Positions 34,920 through 42,958 of a stretch of DNA of 64,000 bases are shown here, in pieces. The position numbers and the translations under genes were made by a program. Source of the DNA: Desulfosalsimonas propionicica (lineage in GTDB: Bacteria > Desulfobacterota > Desulfobacteria > Desulfobacterales > Desulfosalsimonadaceae); assembly GCF_013761005.1 (NCBI RefSeq), contig NZ_JACDUS010000005.1, positions 155,377 to 219,376 of the forward strand. The letters are read 5' to 3'. The stretch's first letter is position 1. The number at the start of each line of letters is the position of its first letter. The notes beneath the pieces are model-generated. The model made no database searches and was not told the origin of the DNA. It was given only the letters and a program-made list of their open reading frames with translations.

Positions 34920-35801
34920 TTAATCACCAGGGCCATATCGGGCCTGATCGGACCAATTCCTGTCCAGCATAAGAATGGTATCTGGATTGACCACTGCCTC
35001 GAGTATCGAATAATATCCGTTCAATGCTAAAGAGCACGCGAGATAGGAGTTATTCAGCGGTTTGCCGGAAGAATCCAGCTCTGTATTGTTTAGAATCGAA
35101 AGCCATGGGTCACTGCCAAAGCAATGCCCCCATTGCTCGTGATCGTTTGGCAGAATGTGAGATTTGTTCAGAACCGACGCCAACATTTCGCGAATGCGTT
35201 GGGGAAATAATGGCAGTGTAATTGTGTTGCCGGGATAATTGACTGCCGCTTTCCGTATAGCAATGGCAAATGCCATCATTGGGTTGTGTCCGGAGGCAAA
35301 ACCGGTTATCAATCTATCCTTGTTTTCCGAAACTCTTTCGATCAGCAGGGTGGTTATGCCAAACCCGGAATGTTCCCAGTTTTCATTGTAGATCCAGAAT
35401 TCAAAATTATAGACATTGGCGTCAATAACACTGATCAAAACAAAGCGGGTGTCAGGATGCTTTTGAAGGTGATACCGGATCGCATATCCCCATGAAGCAC
35501 ACTCGTAGGCATTGACGAAAGCAACTGGTATGGGGTGGGATATAATTTCCGCCACAGAATTGTTAAAGTTTGAAACATTGATATCTCCAACTGTGAAACA
35601 TGTATTGACAATGGTTGAACATAAGTAGTGGCCGGAAATCGACTCGGGTGGGGCATCAGGTACCAGGTCCAGCAGTTGACGGGCCTGCCCTCCGACTTTT
35701 CCCGAGAAATGTGCAAGCGTATCAGATATGCTGCTGTTTGAAGACAGCAAAGGGCTGTTCAGTTGCTGATAAAACAGTCCTCTTATAAGAAAAGAGTTCA
35801 A
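34920..35801 (-). CDS. unrecognised protein with possible thiolase-like fold
   Basis: 293 residues. 'VAFVNAYECASWGYAIRYHL' with Cys at about 101, followed by strand 'TRFVLISVIDAN', resembles the active-cysteine elbow and next strand of ketosynthases, and 'NSYLACSLALNGYYSILEAVV..' with 'ARYGPG' near the end could be the second half of the fold. No His-Asn pair of a KAS III enzyme can be placed with confidence. The ATG overlaps the preceding stop by 4 nt (ATGA), so it is coupled to the dehydrogenase-like gene. Together with 31157-32218 it may form a heterodimeric condensing or transfer enzyme. Confidence 0.4.
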   Translation of the reverse strand: MNSFLIRGLFYQQLNSPLLSSNSSISDTLAHFSGKVGGQARQLLDLVPDAPPESISGHYLCSTIVNTCFTVGDINVSNFNNSVAEIISHPIPVAFVNAYECASWGYAIRYHLQKHPDTRFVLISVIDANVYNFEFWIYNENWEHSGFGITTLLIERVSENKDRLITGFASGHNPMMAFAIAIRKAAVNYPGNTITLPLFPQRIREMLASVLNKSHILPNDHEQWGHCFGSDPWLSILNNTELDSSGKPLNNSYLACSLALNGYYSILEAVVNPDTILMLDRNWSDQARYGPGD

Positions 35802-36928
35802 CTTTTCCCTCTTTTATTGTGTATTTCAAAGTAACATCGGTAAGAACTGCCTTCCATTTTACTAAGCCCCATTAGATCTCTTTGATCGTGCCAGTCCCGG
35901 GCACCCGCATTTGCGACAATATCGATCAGGATCTCGTTGCAGGCGAATTTAAGGGCCAGAACCTGGTCAACCGAACTTTTTGTATTATGGCTATTCCGGG
36001 ATAAGGCATTGGAAATGCAAAGAAGGTTTTCCAGTGCATCTTTTTGATAGTCGAGAAGCGTTATCCGCTTTTCATCAAGAAGCCAGAATACATGTCCGAT
36101 AATTGCCCGGACAAGTCTCGGGCGGCAAAGGGTCAAAAACGTATTTACGCCTGTAAGTCCGCCTCTGGTCAGTTGATCTTCTTTCCTGGCGGGAATTTCG
36201 CCTTTGACATTGCCGAGGAGGATGCTGCCGTCAAACCAGCGCTCTCCGACCGGCTGTTTGTCCAGTTTATTACATTCATCTGGACCTATAAGGAAAGTCA
36301 GTGGTATGAAGGATGTGCCCCTGCGAACCACAATTATTGCAAAGCCCATTTTATTGGCTGAAATCGCATGGATTTTATCGATAATCAGCCTGGGATTTTT
36401 TCCCCCCGCAATCAATTCGGAATTCCAGTTCAATAAATTCGGACCGCCTGTATCGGTCATGAGGAAACATCCGATTAAATCGCTGGCGACCCATTTTTCC
36501 ACTTTTTTTTGTTGGTCTTCATTTCCCGAAAGCCTCAGGATGATAGAGCCGAACAGACCGGTCAATTCCTGGAGATAAGGACCAATCCCATGTTTTCGAA
36601 TTCGTTTCAATAATTGCTCAATTGCCTGGAGCTGAACAAAATCAAAATGCTTCTGTTTTGTCATCCGGTCGGGCTTTTTCTGTTCGGCCGGCGATTTAAA
36701 GGTATCCTCGATGATCATTCTGGCGTCCAGAATCCTTACACATCCCTTCTGAATGATTCGGCGCAATGGATCTTCCACCAATCCGATTTCATCCAGAAGA
36801 TTAAGAATTGCATTACTTGATCTGACCAGCATAAAGCGCTCTATCCATGTGTTAAAAATCTGCTGTTTCAATACCCCATTGGATCGCACCGGATTTGCTG
36901 ACGGCTTAAATAATGTACTGCTTCGCAT
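35798..36928 (-). CDS. divergent acyl-CoA dehydrogenase-like protein
   Basis: About 376 residues from ATG 36928 (no clear ribosome site; the frame is open to 37051). Middle blocks are dehydrogenase-like: 'GCFLMTDTGGPNLLNWNSEL' (the FAD 'TE.. GS' region in changed form), a strand set with 'FAIIVVRRG', and 'GLTGVNTFLTLCRPRLVRAIIGHV' for the helix bearing the conserved Arg. The usual catalytic 'EGT' segment is not found, so it may bind an acyl-ACP without the classical reaction or act as partner of the larger dehydrogenase. It overlaps the decarboxylase gene by 23 nt and the next gene by 4 nt. Confidence 0.55.
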   Translation of the reverse strand: MRSSTLFKPSANPVRSNGVLKQQIFNTWIERFMLVRSSNAILNLLDEIGLVEDPLRRIIQKGCVRILDARMIIEDTFKSPAEQKKPDRMTKQKHFDFVQLQAIEQLLKRIRKHGIGPYLQELTGLFGSIILRLSGNEDQQKKVEKWVASDLIGCFLMTDTGGPNLLNWNSELIAGGKNPRLIIDKIHAISANKMGFAIIVVRRGTSFIPLTFLIGPDECNKLDKQPVGERWFDGSILLGNVKGEIPARKEDQLTRGGLTGVNTFLTLCRPRLVRAIIGHVFWLLDEKRITLLDYQKDALENLLCISNALSRNSHNTKSSVDQVLALKFACNEILIDIVANAGARDWHDQRDLMGLSKMEGSSYRCYFEIHNKRGKS

Positions 36929-38048
36929 CCGGAAGTGATAAAAATCTGGAAACCGAATAGCTGTAATTGTAGGCGCCGCAATAATCGAAAATGAAATAAT
37001 CGCCTTTTCCCGGCTTGGGATTTCCTGCCGGGATAAGTCCGAAAATATCATCTTTCGAGCAGGATGGCCCCACTAAGAGCATCTCGTCCGATAGCAATTT
37101 TGTTTCGGAAACGGCTGAATGAATCCGGGGTGTTTTATACCTTTTGAAAACATTTTCCGTTTTTGCCAGCAGAAAATTGTGAGTTATACCGCCGTCACAT
37201 ATTCCAAATGCCTTGCCGTCGATTTTTTTATCATTTAGCATCCGGGTCAGATAGTATCCAGCACTACCGAACACCCCCCTTCCGGCTTCATGGACGAAAT
37301 CAATATGTGAAGGCAGTCGGGAAAGATGTTTTCTGTAAGAGGTAAAGTCAATCCCTTCATCGCGCCATTTTTCACTGAATCCACCGCCAAGATTAACCAA
37401 TGATATGGCGTCGCCGTATCGGGTCTCGACCTCGGAAATGATTTTCCTGATCGGAAGCAATGACAATTCCGCTTTTTCCCTGAAGCTGTAAGAGCCGTTG
37501 AATATATGCAGCCCCCTCAAGCCGAGGCCCAGCTCATGAATCATTCGGATGGCTTTGCAAATCGTCTCCCAGTCCATTCCGAAATGATCCGGACGAAAAG
37601 CGACATCCCGTGAACTGAATTGATTCAGCAGCGAATTGTTCAGACGGAGAATTATCGGCTTTATCTCTGTTTTTGACATAAATTCTGATAATTTTTCTAT
37701 TTGTTGCAGGTTATCCGCTACTATCGTTGCTTTGGATGCCAATGCCGCCCTTATTTCTCTTTGCCCGCAGGAAGGGTTGTTTAGAAAGATCTCTCCGCTT
37801 GTCCCAATGACATCATTTAATTCCTTGAGAGATGCGACTTCAACCCCGTTGCCCATGACATGGTTGCAGCGGGTCAACAATTCGACGCAGGAATTGGCTT
37901 TAAAAGACCCGATTAAATCCGTGCCCAGGCACTCTTTCAGGTCTGTGTAATTTTTGATAACTTCTTCTACTATGTATACATAGCAGGGGGTTTCGAATAT
38001 CCCGGGATTTTCAATAATGTTTTGAATTATCTGTTTAAAGCCTCGCAT
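36906..38048 (-). CDS. PLP-dependent (fold III) amino acid decarboxylase
   Basis: 380 residues of the ornithine/diaminopimelate/arginine decarboxylase class. The PLP lysine is at about residue 50 ('GSFKANS'); 'VASLKELNDVI', 'INLGGGF'-type 'LVNLGGGFSEKW', 'HEAGRGVFGSAGYYL', 'GPSCSKDD' (active-site Cys on the partner subunit) and 'FDYCGAYNYSYS' follow in family order. It is closest in style to decarboxylases accompanying exosortase-A gene sets. It starts 3 nt after the AMP ligase stop with GGAAG upstream. It probably makes an amine building block; the side chain accepted cannot be read. Confidence 0.9.
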   Translation of the reverse strand: MRGFKQIIQNIIENPGIFETPCYVYIVEEVIKNYTDLKECLGTDLIGSFKANSCVELLTRCNHVMGNGVEVASLKELNDVIGTSGEIFLNNPSCGQREIRAALASKATIVADNLQQIEKLSEFMSKTEIKPIILRLNNSLLNQFSSRDVAFRPDHFGMDWETICKAIRMIHELGLGLRGLHIFNGSYSFREKAELSLLPIRKIISEVETRYGDAISLVNLGGGFSEKWRDEGIDFTSYRKHLSRLPSHIDFVHEAGRGVFGSAGYYLTRMLNDKKIDGKAFGICDGGITHNFLLAKTENVFKRYKTPRIHSAVSETKLLSDEMLLVGPSCSKDDIFGLIPAGNPKPGKGDYFIFDYCGAYNYSYSVSRFLSLPDAKQYII

Positions 38049-38050
38049 TT

Positions 38051-39604
38051 CTAACTTCCAGGGATTGTGTACGGATTGCTCTTGTATTCCTCGATCAGAC
38101 GCTTTTTATCTATCTTACCGGTACTTCCATAAGGAAATGCATTGATGAAAAATATTGCCCGGGGGCTGTAATCCGATTCGAGCCCTTCTTTGAGCCAGAA
38201 TAATAATCTATTTCTTTCAGCCGGATTGTCTTCGGATAATTCTACGAAAGCACATGCGTATTCAAGCCCATCCTTCCTGGTTTCTCCGACTACGCTTACC
38301 ATGCGTGCATTATCATGCTGATTTATGACTTCTTCTATTTCTGCCGGATAAAGACAGTATCCCCCTTGCTTGATCAATTCTTTTGATCTTCCCTTGAAAT
38401 AGAAATATCCATCCTCGTCTCGAATAAACAGGTCTCCGGTCTTCAGCCATTTTTCATCCCGATATCTGCCCGGGTAAAGTCGACAAACGCTTGATTCGTC
38501 TTCATGGCAATAACCCTGCATAACAGAAGGTCCCCGAACGAAAAGTTCGCCGATCTCATTTGGTGAAGCTTCATGGTAGATGCCCATATCATTTGTTTCT
38601 TTGTCCAAGTCTGCCGGTTCATTCCTTACGAAAACGCGTGCGTCAAGTCCGGGTATAGGGATCCCGACCGACCCCATTTTTTTGTCGAGGTCCGCTGGCG
38701 GGAGATAAAGGGCACGTTTGCATTCGGTAAGACCGTACATCGGGTAAATTTCCAATTGCGGCAGAAGTCTTTTCAATTCCTTGATCGTATCGGTGCTCAG
38801 GTGTCCTCCCGTATTGGTCAGCTTGCGAAGTTCGGGAATATCGTTTTTCCGGTACTTCAATATTTTTTCAAGCATCGATGCCAGTGAAGGTACAACCGGA
38901 AGAACTGAAACTTTATATTCATTTAATAAATTGATCAGTTGATAGGGTTGAAGGGGGGCATCGTGTAGTACAGTTTTCAAGCCTGACGCGAAGGAAAACA
39001 AGACCTGGTATAAGCCATAATCGAATGTAAAAGGAAGAATGTTTAAAATGACATCTTCCTTTTGAAGCCCGAGATAAGAAATGATCGAGTACATTGAGAA
39101 GATAACATTACTGTGACTAAGCATTATCCCCTTAGGTTTGCCCGTACTTCCGGAGGTATAAACAATCAAGGCGAGATCAACCCCGCTGACAACAGGGTTG
39201 TTTTTTAGCTCGAGAGGATGATTCTCCTTTTTATAACTCCGAACAGGCGAAAGCGTTTTTGTATCCGGATCCAGGATATACTTGGCATTGCTGTCAGCGG
39301 CAATATTTAAGATGCGCTTTGGCTTTAAAGTATTTTTTACGGGGACGACAACTCCGCCTCGCCCCCAGACAAAAAGCATGGCACAAACAGAGTTCACAGT
39401 ATTGGTTGTTTTAATAATGACTTTGTCACCATGACGTAACAAAGAAAAAAGATTTTCAAATTCGGTGATTTTCGCCCCAAGATCCGAACATGAAAATTCA
39501 TTTCTGCTCTTTACCTCAATGAGCGTACCCCGCCATGCACCATCTTTAATAGTGTAACCAATTTGGGTAAGAGTGGATAAGTACATGATCAAAAACTCAA
39601 CCAT
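38051..39604 (-). CDS. AMP-forming acyl/aminoacyl-carrier-protein ligase
   Basis: About 517 residues from ATG 39604 (alternatives 39586, 39637; no strong ribosome site). Core motifs: A3 'YTSGSTGKPKG' (about 149-159), A5 'YPMYGLTE', A8 'FKGRSKELIKQGGYCLYPAEI' in overlapping parts, and the catalytic lysine in 'GSTGKIDKKRL' near the end. At A4 it reads 'PFTFDYGLYQ' with Asp about 195 where amino-acid-activating domains hold the alpha-amino group ('FDxS'). This points to an amino acid substrate, as in stand-alone prolyl-ACP ligases, though carboxylic acids remain possible. First gene of the operon, about 45 nt from a consensus promoter. Confidence 0.9.
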   Translation of the reverse strand: MVEFLIMYLSTLTQIGYTIKDGAWRGTLIEVKSRNEFSCSDLGAKITEFENLFSLLRHGDKVIIKTTNTVNSVCAMLFVWGRGGVVVPVKNTLKPKRILNIAADSNAKYILDPDTKTLSPVRSYKKENHPLELKNNPVVSGVDLALIVYTSGSTGKPKGIMLSHSNVIFSMYSIISYLGLQKEDVILNILPFTFDYGLYQVLFSFASGLKTVLHDAPLQPYQLINLLNEYKVSVLPVVPSLASMLEKILKYRKNDIPELRKLTNTGGHLSTDTIKELKRLLPQLEIYPMYGLTECKRALYLPPADLDKKMGSVGIPIPGLDARVFVRNEPADLDKETNDMGIYHEASPNEIGELFVRGPSVMQGYCHEDESSVCRLYPGRYRDEKWLKTGDLFIRDEDGYFYFKGRSKELIKQGGYCLYPAEIEEVINQHDNARMVSVVGETRKDGLEYACAFVELSEDNPAERNRLLFWLKEGLESDYSPRAIFFINAFPYGSTGKIDKKRLIEEYKSNPYTIPGS

Positions 39605-39648
39605 GAGTGTTAACAATGATTGTAGAATCAAAACCAAATTTCGCGATG

Positions 39649-39677
39649 TATATATGGTCTTTTTTCTATAATGTCAA
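39649..39677 (-). promoter_or_regulatory. sigma-70 promoter of the 19-gene operon
   Basis: On the minus strand TTGACA (39672-39677) and TATATA (39649-39654) are separated by exactly 17 nt. It lies 45-70 nt upstream of the AMP ligase start. It is the only consensus promoter noticed ahead of the cluster. No operator repeat is evident and no regulator gene lies in the cluster. Confidence 0.75.
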
Positions 39678-39698
39678 GGGGGAATTTTATGAAAAATA

Positions 39699-40069
39699 GA
39701 ACGAAATAAGGGCTAAATTTTTAATTCTGAGAATTGGTCGGCCATATCCTCAAACTGCTGCTTTAAAGCCGCAGTTGATTCCGTTCTGAGGCGTAACGCG
39801 TTTGGGCGAGGCTGTATGAACAGTTTTTCCCTGTTTGTCAAAAATAAAGATTAGACCCCTGTAAACTCAGAGACCGGATGCTCAAAGTCGGGTGTGTTGT
39901 CGGCCCCGTGCCATCGAGCAGTGTAGCATAAAATGCTGTTTCGCCCGTGTGGCTCTATGTTAAGGTCAATTTGGCGCTTCAGAAAATTGAGATTGCCGGA
40001 TATGTTCCACAAAATTCGTATTTGCGACCCTGTATTTGGATTTTTCAAAAATAAAGATTTGACCCCAAT
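39699..40069. repeat. decayed element with RAYT-type tail and repeated ends
   Basis: The minus strand at about 39710-39780 encodes a tail containing 'ALKQQFEDMA' just before a stop, shared with the tail at 57470-57520. CAAAAATAAAGATTAGACCCC (39839-39859, split here for reading as CAAAAATAAAGA + TTAGACCCC) recurs with one mismatch at 40046-40066. The GACCCC-type ends are the same as in the 57.5-kb element. No intact gene is seen in the about 430 nt between the operon promoter and thiM. Confidence 0.5.
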
Positions 40070-40107
40070 AACGCCCCAATAACGTACATATAAGGTCAAT
40101 CAGGGAC

Positions 40108-40944
40108 ATGGAAAACAAAACCATTGAACTGCTCGGGCAGATCCGAACAGATGCGCCCCTGGTGCACAACATCACCAATTTTGTGGTGATGAATTCTTCG
40201 GCCAATATTTTGCTGGCCCTTGGCGCATCTCCGGTGATGGCCCACAGCGCCGACGAAGTCGGGGAAATGGCGGCCATGGCCGGGGCCCTGGTGTTAAATA
40301 TCGGCACCCTGGATCAATGCTGGCTGGATGCCATGATTTGCGCTGGTCTGGCGGCAAACGAAAAGGGTATCCCGGTTGTGCTCGACCCGGTGGGGGCGGG
40401 CGCCACGCAATTTCGCACCCATGCTGTGGAAAAAATCATGTCTGCGTGCCGGGTTTCGGTGGTGCGGGGAAACGTCTCTGAGGTGCTCTCCCTTGGGTCC
40501 GCTGATGTGCAAACCCGGGGGGTGGAATCCTCTCTTGGCCTCTCAGATGCCGTTGCAGCGGATTTAAAGGCCCTGGCTTATTCAAAAAGATGTATTATGG
40601 CCGTATCGGGCAAAGAAGACTGCATCACCGACGGTGACCGGGTTTTCCGTGTGGAAAACGGCCATCACCTCATGACACGCGTCACGGGCACGGGATGCGG
40701 CTTGTCTGCGGTTACAGCGGCTTTTTGTGCGGTTGCATCGGAGCGGCTCCTTGAGGCGACAGTGGCGGCGTTTGCTTTTTACGGACGATGCGGGGAACTG
40801 GCTGCGGCAGCATTTGACCGGCCGGGCAGCTTTTATACCGCATTTCTTGATTGTCTTTATTCCGCCGGGGAAGCTGAAATCACCAGGGGGCTGAAAATCA
40901 CAGAATCAGCGGGGGTTTCCCCCGGCGCAGGCGGTAGCGGTTAA
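40108..40944 (+). CDS. thiM: hydroxyethylthiazole kinase
   Basis: 278 residues. It phosphorylates 4-methyl-5-(2-hydroxyethyl)thiazole in thiamine salvage. Family blocks: 'PLVHNITNFVVMN' at the N-terminus, 'GASPVMAHSADEV', 'VLDPVGAGAT', 'VRGNVSEVLSL' and 'VTGTGCGLSAVTAAF' with the catalytic Cys. AGGG precedes the ATG. No thiE or thiD follows. The last 47 nt overlap the convergent PGPGW-type gene. No TPP riboswitch was recognised in the leader, which consists of mobile-element remnants. Confidence 0.95.
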   Translation: MENKTIELLGQIRTDAPLVHNITNFVVMNSSANILLALGASPVMAHSADEVGEMAAMAGALVLNIGTLDQCWLDAMICAGLAANEKGIPVVLDPVGAGATQFRTHAVEKIMSACRVSVVRGNVSEVLSLGSADVQTRGVESSLGLSDAVAADLKALAYSKRCIMAVSGKEDCITDGDRVFRVENGHHLMTRVTGTGCGLSAVTAAFCAVASERLLEATVAAFAFYGRCGELAAAAFDRPGSFYTAFLDCLYSAGEAEITRGLKITESAGVSPGAGGSG

Positions 40945-41308
40945 TGATTTTAAGGGTGGGCCCCCGGGAGATCAGCCATCTTTCAAGCCTGAACTTGCCG
41001 GGAAAATTCATCAGCCCGAGGCCGATGACGATGGTCAGCAGGCCCTGGCCCGGGGTGAGCAGCATCACGAGGCCGGCCAGAACGAACACCGCGCCGGCTG
41101 CATTTTTTATGATCCGTAGCAGGAGCCATGCCGGGGTTGAACGGTTGCAGTCACTGCAGATGACGTTTCGTTTCCGGCCGCGGAAGTAATCCGCCGGAAT
41201 CCGGAGCACCAGCCAGGGTATAATGGCCAGGGTGGCTGCAAACGCGGCCAGCGAACCCCCTGCTATCCAGTAAAAAACCGTCTCATAAGTCTGGAACCAC
41301 TCAAACAT
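40898..41308 (-). CDS. PGPGW-type small membrane protein
   Basis: 136 residues. Two or three transmembrane helices: about 13-38, and a hydrophobic hairpin 'GAVFVLAGLVMLLTPGQGLLTIVIGLGLM' (in two parts around the 'TPGQG' turn) typical of the PGPGW family, whose function is unknown. A short CxxC ('VICSDCN') lies between. It starts 6 nt after the ammonia-lyase stop, so the two are probably cotranscribed; it overlaps the convergent thiM 3' end by 47 nt. Confidence 0.8.
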   Translation of the reverse strand: MFEWFQTYETVFYWIAGGSLAAFAATLAIIPWLVLRIPADYFRGRKRNVICSDCNRSTPAWLLLRIIKNAAGAVFVLAGLVMLLTPGQGLLTIVIGLGLMNFPGKFRLERWLISRGPTLKIINRYRLRRGKPPLIL

Positions 41309-41314
41309 GATGGT

Positions 41315-42958
41315 TTATCCATGTTCTTTCATGACCGTGGATTGCGGATGAAACAGTTCCGAGTTTGCAATGGCGGATGACAGATTGGCGATATCAGCAT
41401 CCATGGGCCGGTCGGCGGTGTTGGGTTCTGCGATTTGGCGTATTGCGGCCGCAACCCGGGAAAGGTGCGGCCGCTGATCCAGGCGGCTGCGGATTTCACA
41501 GGCCTGCACTCCGGCAAGCAGGCATACGGCAAGGGTTTTTTCCGCCAGAAGGCAAACGCGACAGGCGTCTCTGGCGGCAATGGTGCCCATGCTGACCTTA
41601 TCCTGGTTGTGGGATTCAGTTGAGCGGGAAAATGAGGCCGCCGGCATGGTTTCTTTCAGCGCCTCTGCCGCAAGGGCCGATGCAGTGATGGACATGGCCT
41701 TGAATCCGTGATGAAAGGGCTGCTCGGATTCCTCCACCCGCACCAGGTCAGCGGGCAGGCCCCGGTTGACATTGGCATCCACCATGAGGGCCACCTGCCG
41801 GTCGGCCATGTCTGCCACTGAGGCCAGGGCGCTTTTGAGCCCGTCCATGGCAAAGGCCACGTGCCCGCCGTAAAAATTGCCGCCCATAAGAACGCTGCCC
41901 GATTCGGGATCAAACAAGGGGTTGTCGTTTGCGCTGTTGGCCTCGGTATGGATCCAGTCTGTCACCCATTGCAGGGCGTCTGTGAGAACACCGATCACCT
42001 GGGGGGCGCAGCGCACCGAATAGGGATCCTGCAGGGTTTCAGGTCCTGAGGCGGTAAAATTTTCCGGCGGGGCATCTGAGGCCAGCAGTCCGGCGATCCG
42101 CTCTGCTGCCGAGCCCTGGCCGGGATGCGGCTTGACCCTGGATATGACCTGATCATAGTGATGGGTGTTGCCGCCTATGGCATGGATGCACAGGGCTGTG
42201 GCGCAGGCCGCGGCATCCGCCAGTTTTCCGGCCCGGTCCACAACCATGGCCGCAATTCCTGTCATCATGGCCGTGCCGTTCATGATGGCCAGGGGTTCCT
42301 TGGGCAAAAACCGATGAGGCGTGATGCCGGCCTGGTCCAGGGCCTTTTTGGCCGGCATCTGCCGGCCCTGGTAAAAAACCTGCCGCTGTCCCATCAGTAC
42401 GGCAGCCACGTAGGACATGGGGGTCAGATCCCCGGAGGCGCCCACCGAGCCTTCAGAAGGCACCACCGGCGTGATGCGCGCGTTTAACAGCTCGGCGATT
42501 TTTTCCATCAGATCAAGGGACACCCCGGAGTATCCCCGGGAAAAGCAGATCAGCCGGCATATCATGGCCGCCCGTGTCCCGGTCTCACCAAAAGGTTCGC
42601 CAGTGCCGCATCCGTGAAAACGGATCAGGTTCAATCCGTTTTTTTCCGCCACTTCGGATATCATCCTTTTGCCGCAGCATTTGCCAAATCCCGTGGTCAC
42701 CCCGTAGACGGGCCGGTTCTGCTCCATGGCCCGGGACAAGACGTTGCGTGAGGCGTTGATGTGTGCGGCAAACTTCCGGCTTTTATCCATTTCGATTTCA
42801 GCCTGCCCCCGGGCGGCTTCAACGATCTGCTGCACTGAAATCTGCGACCCGTTGATGACAAGCTTGTGGCTTTGGCTGTTGCGTGTGTTTTCCATATTCA
42901 AAAGGGCATCCTTGTCTGCGTGTGGCTCCGGCATTGGTGCTTGGGCAAAAAAACGCAT
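41315..42958 (-). CDS. aromatic amino acid ammonia-lyase/aminomutase (HAL/PAL/TAL family)
   Basis: 547 residues from ATG 42958, or 526 from ATG 42895, which fits the family start better. The self-made MIO cofactor triad Ala-Ser-Gly is at 174-176 in 'GSVGASGDLTPMSY'. Other blocks: 'YGVTTGFG', 'QDPYSVRC.PQV', 'NDNPLF' and 'SHNQDKVSMGT'. The selectivity position reads Phe-His in 'NLIRFHGCG' where HAL has Ser-His, TAL His-Leu and PAL Phe-Leu, and 'DLTPMSY' replaces the HAL 'DLAPL'. So the substrate is open. No other hut genes are nearby, which argues against histidine catabolism. Confidence 0.88.
   Translation of the reverse strand: MRFFAQAPMPEPHADKDALLNMENTRNSQSHKLVINGSQISVQQIVEAARGQAEIEMDKSRKFAAHINASRNVLSRAMEQNRPVYGVTTGFGKCCGKRMISEVAEKNGLNLIRFHGCGTGEPFGETGTRAAMICRLICFSRGYSGVSLDLMEKIAELLNARITPVVPSEGSVGASGDLTPMSYVAAVLMGQRQVFYQGRQMPAKKALDQAGITPHRFLPKEPLAIMNGTAMMTGIAAMVVDRAGKLADAAACATALCIHAIGGNTHHYDQVISRVKPHPGQGSAAERIAGLLASDAPPENFTASGPETLQDPYSVRCAPQVIGVLTDALQWVTDWIHTEANSANDNPLFDPESGSVLMGGNFYGGHVAFAMDGLKSALASVADMADRQVALMVDANVNRGLPADLVRVEESEQPFHHGFKAMSITASALAAEALKETMPAASFSRSTESHNQDKVSMGTIAARDACRVCLLAEKTLAVCLLAGVQACEIRSRLDQRPHLSRVAAAIRQIAEPNTADRPMDADIANLSSAIANSELFHPQSTVMKEHG

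Noticed and set aside
19976..39677. Exosortase/PEP-CTERM locus
   Set aside because: No exosortase, PEP-CTERM protein, PrsK/PrsR pair or glycosyltransferase is present in the window.
39840..40107. TPP riboswitch before thiM
   Set aside because: I could not find the conserved THI-box core; the leader is made of mobile-element remnants.
41315..42958. hutH of a histidine degradation operon
   Set aside because: No hutU, hutI or hutG nearby and the selectivity residues differ from HAL.
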